Below are positions 44,501 to 55,277 of a stretch of 64,000 bases of DNA, in pieces. The stretch comes from Colletotrichum lupini. Its lineage: Eukaryota > Ascomycota > Sordariomycetes > Glomerellales > Glomerellaceae. The stretch covers positions 7,440,001-7,504,000 of the forward strand of contig NC_064676.1 in the NCBI RefSeq assembly GCF_023278565.1, given 5' to 3'. The notes below the pieces were generated by a model. The model had not been told where the DNA came from and searched no databases. It saw nothing but the letters and a program-made list of their open reading frames with translations. How positions within the stretch are numbered: the first letter of the stretch is position 1; each line of letters opens with the position of its first letter. Both the position numbers and the translations under genes were made by a program.

Positions 44501-46703
44501 AAAGCTTGTTTCCGACATGGATGTAGTCAAGTCAACAGTGCCATCGAGTGATGAATTATCAACGCCCAAGTGTAAGTCAAATGACAGGGTTGAAGTTTCA
44601 AACGTGTCGCTTCCTACCTGGTCTAACCCGTCTTCTGAAGGGCTCGGAGAGTCACCACCATATTCCCACATACCGGGATGCAGTACCATCTGCATATCCA
44701 TGTCGATCGGATTCAGGTTTGTGGCTCTCGAGTCGGACCTGAATGAACTAGGTGAATGGTGGAGAATCATCAGTACATATAGCGCACAAAAACGTAAGAT
44801 CTCATTCATATCCTACCTCCGGCGCGACGCTCCGCGGCTGCCCAGATTGCTCCTGCTCCCCGCAGTGAGAAGCTTTTCCGACAGGGCAAGGAATTCCTCA
44901 TTGGGTCTCCGCTGCGCCTCGTGTTTGTCTCGGATTCCGAAGACATAGTCCTCGATCGTCTCGCTCGCAAGTAAGTTCAGCCAGATATCTGCTGTGATTA
45001 TGCCCCAATAATCGTTGACTAGCACGTAAGCAGCTGCATTTACAGGACCTTGCCCCTTAAGTGCCAGTGCCACCGCATGCTTGAGGAAGTCCTCCAATTC
45101 TTAGTAAAATTCCTAGTAGGATGAAGCTGGCGTCAACCGTGAAATCACTGCATATTTCCAGTCGGCTTTAACGACAACATGATACCGACACATGTCTTGT
45201 TCGTTAATGAGCCTGACGGTGTAAAGTCCTGCAGATGATTTCGTCCGGTCAATCTTGATCAGATTTTGTTGTATCTCTGGCGACAAGAGTTCTGAGAAGG
45301 TGACCATCAGGTCTGATATAGTCAGGAAGTGTAAGCGAGTGCCTTATTTAGTAAATGAAAAGCTTACCTGCACCAACTATTAGGGTCCAAATTTGCGGGA
45401 CCTTCAATTTGGGCGGTCCATCCTCGTCAAGCTTGAAATTTCGTCCTCGAGAGTCAGTATTGGGCTGTGTTTCGTCGTCATAGCCATAGAGAACTTCTCG
45501 AAGACTCCTCATATAGTGCTTCCCGGGGAATCTTTTGGCTGAGCGCCTGTCGGTAAGAAGAAGATGAGGTGAAGAGATGAAGACTACAGGTTCGGTATCA
45601 GAGGCGTCTTCGTCTGCATAGACCCCAAGTGAGCTATTGTATCTCCCAATGTATTGGATCATTGAGCCAGGTTCGAGGTAAGAGCCATTTTCTGAAGATC
45701 TCTCACATTTCGCAGTGACTTCTTTGAGAACTGTAAGTGCTACTAGCCTAAGTGATTGGGATATGTATGGACAGTCTGATATAAGAGTCTTTACTTGTCG
45801 GTCAGTGACCACGCTTCTGTGTTTGTGAAGTTGCTCACGATTGTTCAAAGCTTACCTCCATAGTCGCAACATTCAAGGACTCGGACTGTACGTGTCTAAG
45901 GTATCTCTTTGTCAGTTTTGACATTTGCCTCATGGTTTGGGTTATTCTCACAGCCATCTTAACCGAACAAGAGATTCATCTGTAGCCCCAAACTCGTAGT
46001 CTTCCGGGCAGGCAAGAGTGATCTTTTGGTTGCCGGCTCGATCCATATAGAACTCTGCTGCATACGCTGTATTGAGCTCCGTCTTAGCTCCATTAATGAG
46101 ATCTGACTTTTCTTGATTCCAAGCCAGAAGCTTTCCGGCAGTAGAGTTCATGTCATTGTCCATGGACGATTTTGTGCTGTTCAGATTTAGAACCCCTGAG
46201 TAGATCACTGGACCTTCAAGATTGTCCCAGTCCCAATCCGTGTCATCTAGCGTCGACTCTTCATCCTCGTTCCCAGAGAAGTCTCCGATTTCTCCCGTCT
46301 CTAGATGCGGCGTCTCTGTATCAGGGGCATTGACGTTGATCCAGTCAAAGCCTTGATCTTTATCTCGGGGGCCCGTCTCACCGCTATCGCCGACTTCAGA
46401 AGTCCCTTGATCTGAGCTTCGGATTCTGTTGCTGAGTTCAAGAAGTTCCTCGATGTGATTCTGTCCGAGCGCCAGCTGAACAATAATGGTGTCTCCATCT
46501 TCGGCAAAGGAGTATCCAAGATGTATCAATGCGCGCTTGGAAACAATCCGTGAAGGAATCCGCGTCGTGCCACGTTTTGGGCGAGAGTCACGTTGAAAGG
46601 AACTGACACTGGGTGTTGGTGACCGGGAAGGCGATTCCGGGGAGTCTGACCAATCATCGAACCCATCCTCTTCAAACCGGATCTGCTTGGGCTTGGTGGC
46701 CAT
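41565..46703 (-). CDS. Large CorA-type Mg2+ transporter-like protein
   Basis: Nine-exon model: 46703-45952, 45896-45857, 45788-45368, 45312-45149, 45091-44817, 44747-44387, 44328-43291, 43237-42012 and 41955-41565, giving 1,555 residues. The C-terminal 150 residues hold two membrane helices with the CorA signature GMN (FFGMN, about 1433-1435) and IFWISALPVTFGVIGLAFLY. A long coiled, charged region precedes it (LEEELEALQMVVASQQGLLRAYQR, RRQQRRLAERDRALGVLRKK). The N-terminus starts with an acidic segment and KRALIHLGYSFAEDGDTIIVQLALGQ, seen in many fungal uncharacterised proteins with ubiquitin-like folds. An Arg/Ser run (RRRRRRSRSR) lies near 721. Family knowledge says CorA proteins are pentameric Mg2+ channels, and whether this giant form transports is unknown. 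The boundary near 45081-45148 is the least certain (two possible acceptors). Confidence 0.75.
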
Positions 46704-47771
46704 GTCTGCGGCGGCAAGGGAGAGTTACTAAGCATGAAATGTTTTGGCGCTGGAAGCCGTTCGTTGGTAGGTCCAATGGCTTCCGCTACGCAAGGCTCAG
46801 AGGCCAACCCATCGCGGCGGTCAGTGATAATTGAAGCTCGATAATTTTAGTGCTGATGGATTTTGCGATAGCCATATTTCTCGCAGCCTTGCTTACTTAG
46901 GACGCTGCTTGAGCTAACCTCAGCTAGGGTTCAGCTTTGCAAGGGTTGCATGCATCATGACGCAGCTTCTGGTGCATTTCCTCCACACACCATTGTAGCA
47001 TCGTGCTCATTCCGCCTGCTTAGAATGATGGCGGGAGATTACCAATATTTTGAAGGAGGGAGACGAAAATTTCTGTGTGCAAATTGGCGCTGAGGTCAAA
47101 TCTAACTTGTTCCCGCGAAACCCAACAATATTTGCCTTGTAATGGCAAGTAAGGAGCCAAGACACGTTGCTGACTTCACATCCACTTTATTCAAATTCTG
47201 AACAGCATATTGAGGTTCCAGTCAACACTTGTACGGATGGTCGACGCGTTGAGGATGGATACTTGTGGACTCGTCTAAGAAGAAGATGATAGCTTTCATC
47301 GGAACAAACAGCATTCGAGGCTTTCAACCCACACAACATCCAACAATTCCTCGTTAGGTTGTGAACTGTTAAGGTTAGATCGATGGAACCATGATGCTTC
47401 AGACTAGTTCAGCAGTGGCGCCCGAGTCAACTTCTATTGACTTGCGGCTCAAGGTGACGGCGGACAAAACCCACTGCCTCCGTACCATGTTTCGGCGGCA
47501 TCACGTCGAGCCCGAGTCACCGACCCACTTGACGGAGATGTTTGTTTTCTCCGGCCGGCCACATACCGAGACATTTCTCAACGGCAAAGTCTCTATGATA
47601 TATGCTAATCCAGATCACATAAGAATATGCCGTCTGAACGATCCTCGAATTCAACTTCCCCTTCTTTTTGTTCACACCACATTATACGTATTTAAACGCA
47701 GCTATACGTTACGGCATCTGAACTCAAGCAACAACACAGACACACACCAAGTTTCCACTACCGAATTGAGC
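46704..47771. promoter_or_regulatory. Divergent promoter region of CorA-type and reductase genes
   Basis: No gene. A TATA-like TATTTAAA at 47689-47696 lies 76 bp before the reductase start codon. The open frame upstream of 47772 in the same phase has no conserved content and is taken as 5' UTR. Confidence 0.5.
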
Positions 47772-49046
47772 ATGTCGTTCATTGAGAACCCTGCTGTCCC
47801 TAAGGGATCAATTGCCGTAATCACTGGCGCTAATGGCTACATTGCGTCTCACATCGCAGACCAGTTCATTCGATATGGATATAAAGTCCGCGGAACGGTC
47901 CGTAACCCGAAGAAGAGTGCTTGGCTTGTCCCACACTTTGAGAAGAAGTACGGGGTAGGGAAGTTTGAACTACATGTGGTTCCTGATATGCAGGTTGATG
48001 GCGCGTATGATGAGGCTATCAAAGGTAAGTGCTGTTGTGGCCCTCGAGCACGGCGTCAAGCTCCGAGAACCCGCCCTGCTTCAGGCATGCACTTTCGAGT
48101 GCACCGTTTTTATGTAGGGTCATCTGACTAAATATCATAGGGGCGTCAATTTTCGTGCACACTGCTACCGTCATCGATTTCAACGGCGACCCAGCCGAAG
48201 TAATTGGAGGTGCAGTGAAATGCGGGATGGTCGCTATCGAGGCAGCATACAAGGAACCAAACATGAAACGGTTCATTCTAACTTCATCAGCCTCAACTCT
48301 CATGCCACTCAAGAAGGAAAACTTCTTTGCCCTGAAGGGTCAGACGGTGGATGTGGACACATTTGGTCACGACGCCAAGGAACTGGCTTGGGCACCTCCT
48401 CCTTGGGGTGTTGAACACGGCGGAGCGATTTACGGCGCGAGTAAGATGGAGCAAGAGCAAAACATCTGGAAGTTCTACGAAGAGAATAAATCCAATCGTC
48501 CAGATATCGTGGTGAACTCGAGTAAGTCGGCGTTCGATACTCTCTGAGGCAACATAGAAGAAGCCTCATTCATCACACGACCGCACATGCTTACTCTCAT
48601 CCTCTCTGCTAGTTGTTCCAGACTTCAACTTTGGAAGAAGCATCGACCCGTCTCAAACTGGAGGCTCGTCGTCATTCGGCCTTATTGTCGAACTCTTTGA
48701 GGGAAAGACACTTCCTGAGCTTTGGCATCTTCCCCACTTCTTCATCGACGTCGAGGATGATGCTGCCCTACACGTTGCGGCGGCTCTTCTGCCTGATGTC
48801 GAGGGTGAACGCATCTTCGCATTTGCCTACCCAATGAACTGGGACATCATCTTAGATATCCTTCGGAAGCAGAATCCGGGCAGGAAGTTTGCCGATAATT
48901 TCCACAATGATGAATATCCTGTGACAGTGAAGCCCATTGCGAGGGCAGAGAGCCTGCTGAAGAGGCTGGGCAGGCCGGGTTGGATCTCTTTGGAGCAAAG
49001 CATCGCGACCAACACCGAGCGACTGAAGACTCTGGACATTGCATAG
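47772..49046 (+). CDS. NAD(P)-dependent reductase, dihydroflavonol-4-reductase / extended SDR type
   Basis: Three exons: 47772-48024, 48141-48521 and 48613-49046, giving 355 residues. The nucleotide motif ITGANGYIASHIA is at about residues 18-30 and VRGTVRNPKKSAWL lies after beta-2. The catalytic triad shows as S in LTSSAST and Y-x3-K in AIYGASK. The C-terminal substrate domain has FIDVEDDAALHVAAAL. This is the family of yeast Gre2 and fungal ketone/aldehyde reductases (PF01370), cytosolic and NADPH-dependent. It is 583 bp upstream of and co-directional with a P450 gene, so a two-step modification pair is possible. The lysine-to-substrate relation is intact, so an active enzyme is expected. 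Confidence 0.9.
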
Positions 49047-49628
49047 ACGGGTTTCAACGAGCCTCACAAGAAATCAGACGATATTCGCAACAATATGGGA
49101 TGCGATGTGATGCACGATAACCGCTCGACGAGGGTCTTGGGACGTCATCAAGGGGAAGATGCTTACGCGCTTATACCCTTTCGTTCATAAGGACGCGGGC
49201 TGGGTGCACCCTGAATTAGCGCAATCCTTCGTGCGCACCTCACTGGCTGTATCGGAAACAGAAACGAGCGAGATGATTTGAGTGAGGATGCCGTTGTGTT
49301 TGCCATGTGCGGTGACTGTCCACGCGTTCCTGGCTTATGAACCCCTCATTGAGGATTGGCCAGTTATATGCATGTTTTCTTCGATCCTTCAGCTCAAACC
49401 TTGGCTATCCATGTTCATGACGAGTTGAACGAGCCTAGTGTAACATTCCCAATCCAGCGATACGCACCGGCAGGATAACTCAAAGCCAAACTTCGGATGA
49501 TGGAATGGTGCGCCTCCGAGACAAAAACAACGGTCTATCTACCCCTCACCGACGCCACATCTCTTTTATCATCATCAAGTGCCTCACATATCTTTGGGGT
49601 ACGGTAGTTGCCTGTTAGACAGCTGGCG
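49047..49628. promoter_or_regulatory. Promoter region of P450 gene
   Basis: No gene or repeat. The start codon at 49629 is preceded by a spacer in which I see no clear TATA box. Confidence 0.5.
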
Positions 49629-51439
49629 ATGGCTTCGACAAATACTTCCGAGTCATTTGGCAGCAACCAAGGACTCTTGCAGTCGCTCCAACAACATGCG
49701 ACATCACCAATCATCACCTGGCTGTTGCTACCGCTTATTGGTATAGCTTTCCTGCGCCATGTCTTGCGACCAAAGGCAAACGAGCCCCCGAGCTTGCCGG
49801 GTCTCATCCCCTATGTCTCAAACACATATCAGTACATCACCGACAACAGTAGATTCCTCGAGCGCGCCACCGAAGCACTGAAGAAAAGCAGCGTGGTGAA
49901 GTTCAACCTTGGCGCCGACACTGTGTACCTGGTTGCAGGCTCTCACAATGTGCAGAAGCTGTTTCGCAACAGCTCGAATAACACGCTCAGCTCGGATAAG
50001 TTCATCGTCATGGTCAATGGGCGGTTGCAAGGGATGACTGACGAGGACGTGGCGGTAATGTACAACGATAGATCTGGTCGTCTAAAGACCCCGGCTGCGG
50101 GAACTGAGAGCATGCCTGAGAATCAGAGGTTCTGGGTCGGCTTGCATCACGTCTTCAACGAGCACCTCTTTCGCGCCGAGGCCACCGCGAAGTTGGCGGA
50201 GTCGTTCATTACCTTTTTCGGCGAGAAGCTCGACCAGCAGCCCCGTGATGAGTGGGAAACCTTGCAACTGTTCAAGTATCTTAAAAAGGATATGGCAGAA
50301 GCAGCGACGATCTCGCTTGCAGGGCGAAAGCTGATTGAGGACCATTCGGGATTCGTCGACATCTTCTGGGAATTCGACACGATCGCGATGCAGCTCATGT
50401 ATGGCCTTCCAACTTGGATTAATCCAAAACCAAAACAGATTCAGCGCAAAACCCTAGCCATGATGTCAGACTTTCTGACTGATGCCTGGGCCAAGTTTGA
50501 CTGGAACGGGCCCGATGCCGACGCGGACTGGGAACCGATCTTTGGCTCGAGACTCCAACGTGAGCACTCAAAATTTTGGGAGAAGAAAGGATTCTCGCTT
50601 CAATCGCGTGCTGGGATGTACATTGGAAGTATCACAGGGTATGAAACGCAGTTTCTCTCTGGTTCTGGAAGTAACCTGGCTGACGTGAAAACTTCCGTGT
50701 AGCATCAACTCGAATTCCGTGCCCCAGACGGCTTGGGCTGTTATGGAAGTGATAAAGGATCGGTCGCTCTTCCAGGCGGTCCGTCAAGAGGTTGATTCGG
50801 TGTCCATCATTGATCCCGAGACTGGGAATCGAACCTTTGATGTGGCAAAACTAGTTACCCTGCCTTTGCTTCAGTCCATCTACGTGGAGACACTACGAAT
50901 GCACGTGTCCATCAACATCACTCGTGAAGTTATGGAACCAATGGAATTGGATGGGTATCATCTGAGTAAAGGCTCTTTGGTGCAGGCACCGACGCAGATT
51001 GGGCATCGTGAAGAGTCAGTGTGGGGTGTCGAGGGGCACCCTGCGTCGGAATTCTGGGCGGAACGTCATATCAAGTTTGTCGAGAAAGAGGATGAGGATG
51101 GCAAACTTCAGAGAGTCAAGGAGTTTGCCGTAGCCGGAAGACCGAGCGACTTCTTCCCATATGGTAAGCCGTATACCCCCAGTCATCTCCATGGCCCTGG
51201 CTAATATACGTGTTGCAGGTGGTGGTGTGTCCATGTGTCCAGGGCGTTTCTTTGCTAAGCAGGAAATCATGCTGGCTGTCGCTATGATTGCGTCTCGGTT
51301 TGATATTGAGTTTGAAGATTGGGTCAACTTTAATGGGTCGCACTCGGAAAGGCCTCCTATGAATGACAAGGCGTATGTTGGTGCGGGAGCTGTACCGCCG
51401 GACAGAGACATGCGGATGCGCTGGAAGAGACGGTGGTAA
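49629..51439 (+). CDS. Cytochrome P450, CYP7/CYP8-like fold with unusual I-helix
   Basis: Three exons: 49629-50638, 50703-51163 and 51219-51439, giving 563 residues. A membrane anchor (ITWLLLPLIGIAFLRHVL) and the Pro-rich hinge are at about residues 28-60. The ExxR motif is E399-x-x-R402 (ETLR), and the heme loop FPYGGGVSMCPGRFF has the axial C497. The I-helix reads INSNSVPQTAW (338-348): the normal A/G-Gx-D/E-T oxygen-activation motif is missing and replaced by N-S-V-P, as in prostacyclin-synthase-like P450s. Such enzymes often isomerise, dehydrate or hydroxylate with altered chemistry in the ER membrane. The first intron falls exactly in the I-helix code. It probably works with the reductase gene next to it. 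Confidence 0.9.
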
Positions 51440-51691
51440 GCATTTTAAGAACCGATTAAATATGGACATCTATTTCAGTGGGTAATTTTGCGAGAACCCG
51501 TCGAATAGCGGCATAGATGAGCAAAGCCGTTGCGAACTACTGGGAGTTGGGCGACCCAATAGATTGTACGTGCACATTGAGGAGAAGGAAAAGGATTGAA
51601 ATAGTGCCGTTAAGGTCATGATCATTATATGGGTTAACTAATGAATACAACAAGGTATAGGTACAGTGCTCGCTTTCATCAAACAAATTCC

Positions 51692-53509
51692 TTAGTTCAT
51701 ACGGTAAACAGCATCCTTCTTGAAGTATCTGCTGATATCGTTGTCCTCGCCGCACTTAGTGCAGGTGTGGAAGACCTTGGCTCCATCATGTCCTGGGCCG
51801 TAATGGTCAGGACCCATTCCTTGGAGTCCCGGGCCGGTGGTGCCAGGGACATGAGAAGAGTGCGTACCTTGGTTCAGACCGGAAGATCCAGTGTGTCCTC
51901 CGAGACCAGTGCCAGCAACGTTGCTGTGGGTGGTGCCGTGAGTGCCGGTAGGAGACTGGTTGTAGGGATCGAGCATGCTAGTCTTGGGAACGCCGGGCTC
52001 GTTGCCGGTAAGGCTGGAGCGGTGCTGGTCATGGACGGCACCAGCGTGGGCGCCAGTGACACCACCATGGGTTCCGGTGACGCCGCCGTGGGTACCGTGG
52101 GTGTTGTGCCCAACAGGAGAGTTAACGCCTCCAACAGTGTTATTACCTCCGAGACCAGACTCATGCAAATCATCGCGGTGATGTCTGTGAGCAGCCTGGC
52201 CAGCAGCCACGGCGGCTCCAGCACCAACGCCAGCACCGATACCAGCACCAGCAGCTCCATGTCCGGTGCGCTCACGGCCCATGTCTCTGTCTCTCATGCG
52301 AGTGTCGTACGGGTCATTGACGTTGCCGCCGGACAAAGCCGCCTGGGGGTTGTGAGCAGCGCTGTGGACGCCGCTGTAGGGGTCACTGCCGGCACCGCCA
52401 ACTCCAGCACCGGAGCCGTGGGGGTGAGTAAAGCCGCGACCCTCCATAGAACGGTCGACGCTGGACGCAGGGTCGTGGTGCGTTGACGCCGCGGGGTTGT
52501 AGTGTCCTCCACCAACGGCCTGAGGACCTCCATGACCGACGGCAGATTCATTGGGGCGCAGGGGCAAGTCCTTGTTGAGAGCAGAGCCATCACGGCCGAC
52601 GTCGCCCCAGTAGGGGTCCTGGGCGTTGGCGCGCTCAGCGTTGGCGAGGTACTCGCCCTTGTAGGGCTTGTTGTGGCCAACACCGTGGCCGACCTCGACA
52701 CCGGAGTCATGGGGACGGTGGGTGCCAGCGACACCTGCGCCTGGCGCGCCGCGGTGGTCGCGGTCCGAATCAACTCTGGGATCCAGCTTGTTGGCGGCTC
52801 TGCCGGAGTGAGGACCGTGAACGCCATCGGGGTCGTTGTAGCCTGTAGTGGTGTTGCCACCGACACCTCCGACACCTCCGGTGGTACCGTGGGGGTTGCT
52901 GTGGAGACCTCCGGCGTGGCCGGTGCCGGTGGTGTTGTGGTAGGTGTTGTCGCCAGTCAGACCAGCAGTAGGAGCACCACGGTGGTCGCGATCGGAGTCG
53001 ACTCTGGGGTCGAGCTTGTTGGCAGCTCTTCCTCCATGCGGGCCGTGGACGCCATCGGGGTCATCATAGCCTGTGGTGGTGTTGCTGTATCCTGCGGTGT
53101 TGCTGCCGGTCAAGCCTCCAGTACGGCCAGTGGTTGTGCCGTGAGTGGTGCCGTGGGTGTTGCCGGTCAAGCCGGAGGTGGGCGCGTCGCGGTGGTCCCG
53201 GTCAGAGTCCACTCTCGGATCGGCCTTGTTGGCTACTCTTCCGGCATGGGGGCCGTGAACTCCATCGGGATCATTGTAGCCAGTAGTGGTGTTGCTGGTG
53301 TGATGCGTGCCGGTACCGGTGGTACTAGGGATATGGCTTCCGGTAGTGCCGGTGGTGCCTCCGGTGTAGCCACCGGTTGTGGGCTTGGAGGTTCCGGTTG
53401 TGGTAGAGTCGGAGGGGAATGCTCCGGGTGGCTGGTCGCCCTCGTATGTGGTCTTTTGAGAGTGGTCGTCGCTGTGGAGGGCGTTCTTGATCTTAGCTCC
53501 CAAACCCAT
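51692..53509 (-). CDS. Hydrophilic Gly/His/Thr-rich repeat protein, unknown function
   Basis: Single exon of 605 residues from ATG 53509. It is not recognised as a known enzyme. The N-terminus MGLGAKIKNALHSDD is followed by three copies of a 36-residue unit (DPDGVHGPH, GRAANK, DPRVDSDRDHR, GAP) at about residues 77-112, 147-182 and 224-257, separated by Thr/Gly linkers. Later parts are rich in His and Gly and include an Ala/Gly helix (GAGIGAGVGAGAAVAAG, about 420-437). It ends with a conserved-looking tail, HTCTKCGEDNDISRYFKKDAV, with a CxxC pair. There is no signal peptide. Composition resembles hydrophilins and late-embryogenesis-like proteins, which protect against drying, but that is only a likeness. 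Homologous proteins in other fungi are usually left unnamed. Confidence 0.8.
   Translation of the reverse strand: MGLGAKIKNALHSDDHSQKTTYEGDQPPGAFPSDSTTTGTSKPTTGGYTGGTTGTTGSHIPSTTGTGTHHTSNTTTGYNDPDGVHGPHAGRVANKADPRVDSDRDHRDAPTSGLTGNTHGTTHGTTTGRTGGLTGSNTAGYSNTTTGYDDPDGVHGPHGGRAANKLDPRVDSDRDHRGAPTAGLTGDNTYHNTTGTGHAGGLHSNPHGTTGGVGGVGGNTTTGYNDPDGVHGPHSGRAANKLDPRVDSDRDHRGAPGAGVAGTHRPHDSGVEVGHGVGHNKPYKGEYLANAERANAQDPYWGDVGRDGSALNKDLPLRPNESAVGHGGPQAVGGGHYNPAASTHHDPASSVDRSMEGRGFTHPHGSGAGVGGAGSDPYSGVHSAAHNPQAALSGGNVNDPYDTRMRDRDMGRERTGHGAAGAGIGAGVGAGAAVAAGQAAHRHHRDDLHESGLGGNNTVGGVNSPVGHNTHGTHGGVTGTHGGVTGAHAGAVHDQHRSSLTGNEPGVPKTSMLDPYNQSPTGTHGTTHSNVAGTGLGGHTGSSGLNQGTHSSHVPGTTGPGLQGMGPDHYGPGHDGAKVFHTCTKCGEDNDISRYFKKDAVYRMN
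52739..53281 (-). repeat. Three in-frame coding repeats of the 36-residue unit
   Basis: The repeats are spaced about 70-75 codons apart. The cores DPRVDSDRDHR are identical in all three copies, while the linkers diverge in length and sequence. Confidence 0.85.
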
Positions 53510-55277
53510 GATTCCTGATTGACTTATTGATGTTGTAGAGGTAGCAAAGAGTTATTGTAATAACAAAGTATAAGGTTTAAGGCTCGGTTTTCGGGGTATC
53601 AAAGTAGCTTGTGTTTTGTTGTTGGTATTAAATTGTATTGTTGAGTGTTCTTCTGAGTCGATTAAGCCGTGGGACAGAGAGCATCAAATACTGCTTCTCG
53701 ACGCACGATGTTCATCCATTCTCGTCCAATAACCAGCGTGATGTCACCTTCGTCAACTTCTCTAGCCCAGAGGTCCAGACCGTCTTGCCGCCGTCTTCGC
53801 AGCATCAGCAGGCCATGTCTCAGCTCCGAATTTTCTTGCTATGAGCTCATGTGGAGTTCCACTGGCAAAAGACTCAGCTTCCGAGCGCAAAACTTCGGTT
53901 CGAGAAGCACCTTCATGACGGCGAGGGAGGGATTCATGACGTGAACTGCGGGGATGTGTGATCGAGCTTCCATCCGCTCCCGCAGTAGTGGAAGCTTGTC
54001 TCCGGTCTTGGCCGCGCTCCGGCACACGGATCCGAGGAGGTTCGCCCTTGAAAACAGGGAAACGGCCTCTCCACTCACGATGTGGGATGTCCCTCCATTG
54101 GCAGTCGTCATTTAGGAGGGGGCGCCACAAGGATACCCGCCATACGGTTACGTTACCCCAGGAAATTCAGGTTTAGCTAGTGCCACAGTGGCTGTCATAT
54201 GTGGCGTTGTCTGATGGATGGGGATCTGCTGGGTGCAGTATTCAGTCTTGACGATTCTGACGCTTGAGACCCAGTCAATGGCACCGGCTGACGCGGCGAG
54301 ACTCTCTCATTTGTCAAAGTCCTTGACAAAAATCCTGGAAATTGCACGGCCAACAATGGCAGTCTGTGAAGTTAGTGTCACTCAAGCAGAGAGGGGTTTG
54401 AGACGAGAATAGCCGATGGCAGTTGTGTGGAGGTAAAGCCCAATTATGACGCGGTTGTGCAACCAACATGAAGATTAACGCAAACAAGCTCATTCTTCGT
54501 CCTTGAGAGCTGAATCTTACGCAAGATTGCGCGGAACCAGGAATATGAGGTGTTCAACACCGTCTGCTACGTGGCTTCGAGACAATCGCCAGGCAAAGTC
54601 CCTGTCGTTGCCATGTTCAATTGCCTGCCGCCTGTCTCTTCATTCTCTGGGTGCCTGGCCTTCGCGATCGCTTCTTCTGGCTGTACCTTGTAAGCGCTAA
54701 GCCGTTAATCCATGTACCCTGCCCTGTTGAATGGGTTCATTTGCTCTGTCGCTGTTCCTGATCAGCGGCACCACCCCAATCTTCTTTTCTCCGACAAAAC
54801 TCAATTCTACGACATGCGGCAGCCTTCCTCACTTGCATTAACTTCTTATCAAGCAGTACAGCATGCGAAACAATGTAACTTGGGGGCCCTCTGAGGCCAA
54901 AATCTGATGAGCGTTGGTTCGTCGATGGCATGCCTTCATGTTCAGACTTGGCAAGGGTTGTGCGTAGCTTGCGCCCGAGACAGCAGCCTTTGAGGGATTC
55001 TCGCGTCTCTTTACCCCGCCTGAAATCCTACGCTAAATTCTTTCGTCACCTTTCTAAATCATGGAGGCTGTCCCTGATGGAGGCGTTCGGTCGCGGAGGA
55101 ATGCCCATCTCTTTATAATCGTGTTGTATCGGGTAGAATGTGCCGTGCGAAATGACTAGTCTCGCGCAAGTTTCTCTGGGATTTCTCTCGGCTTTCGAGT
55201 GACATACCAAGCATCCTACTGAGAGCTAGCTCAATCGTTTAGTCCACCGCGTTCTCTGTGCCGATACCGTTGCCAAC
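53510..55277. other. 1.8-kb region, no convincing gene
   Basis: Divergent promoter space between the repeat protein and the unknown gene at 55278. A minus-strand frame at 53839-54111 (90 residues) has no known domain and overlaps other open frames. I do not call it. Confidence 0.5.

Noticed and set aside
47391..47771. N-terminal extension of the reductase from an upstream ATG
   Set aside because: The region contains the TATA-like box at 47689 and no conserved residues. The Rossmann motif sits at the usual distance from ATG 47772.
52502..53518. 338-residue plus-strand frame opposite the repeat protein
   Set aside because: Ser/Val/Gly-rich antisense of the repeats. The minus frame is longer and has coherent repeats and a conserved tail.
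53839..54111. 90-residue minus-strand frame
   Set aside because: No domain, and it overlaps other frames of similar length. No evidence of expression or conservation can be read.
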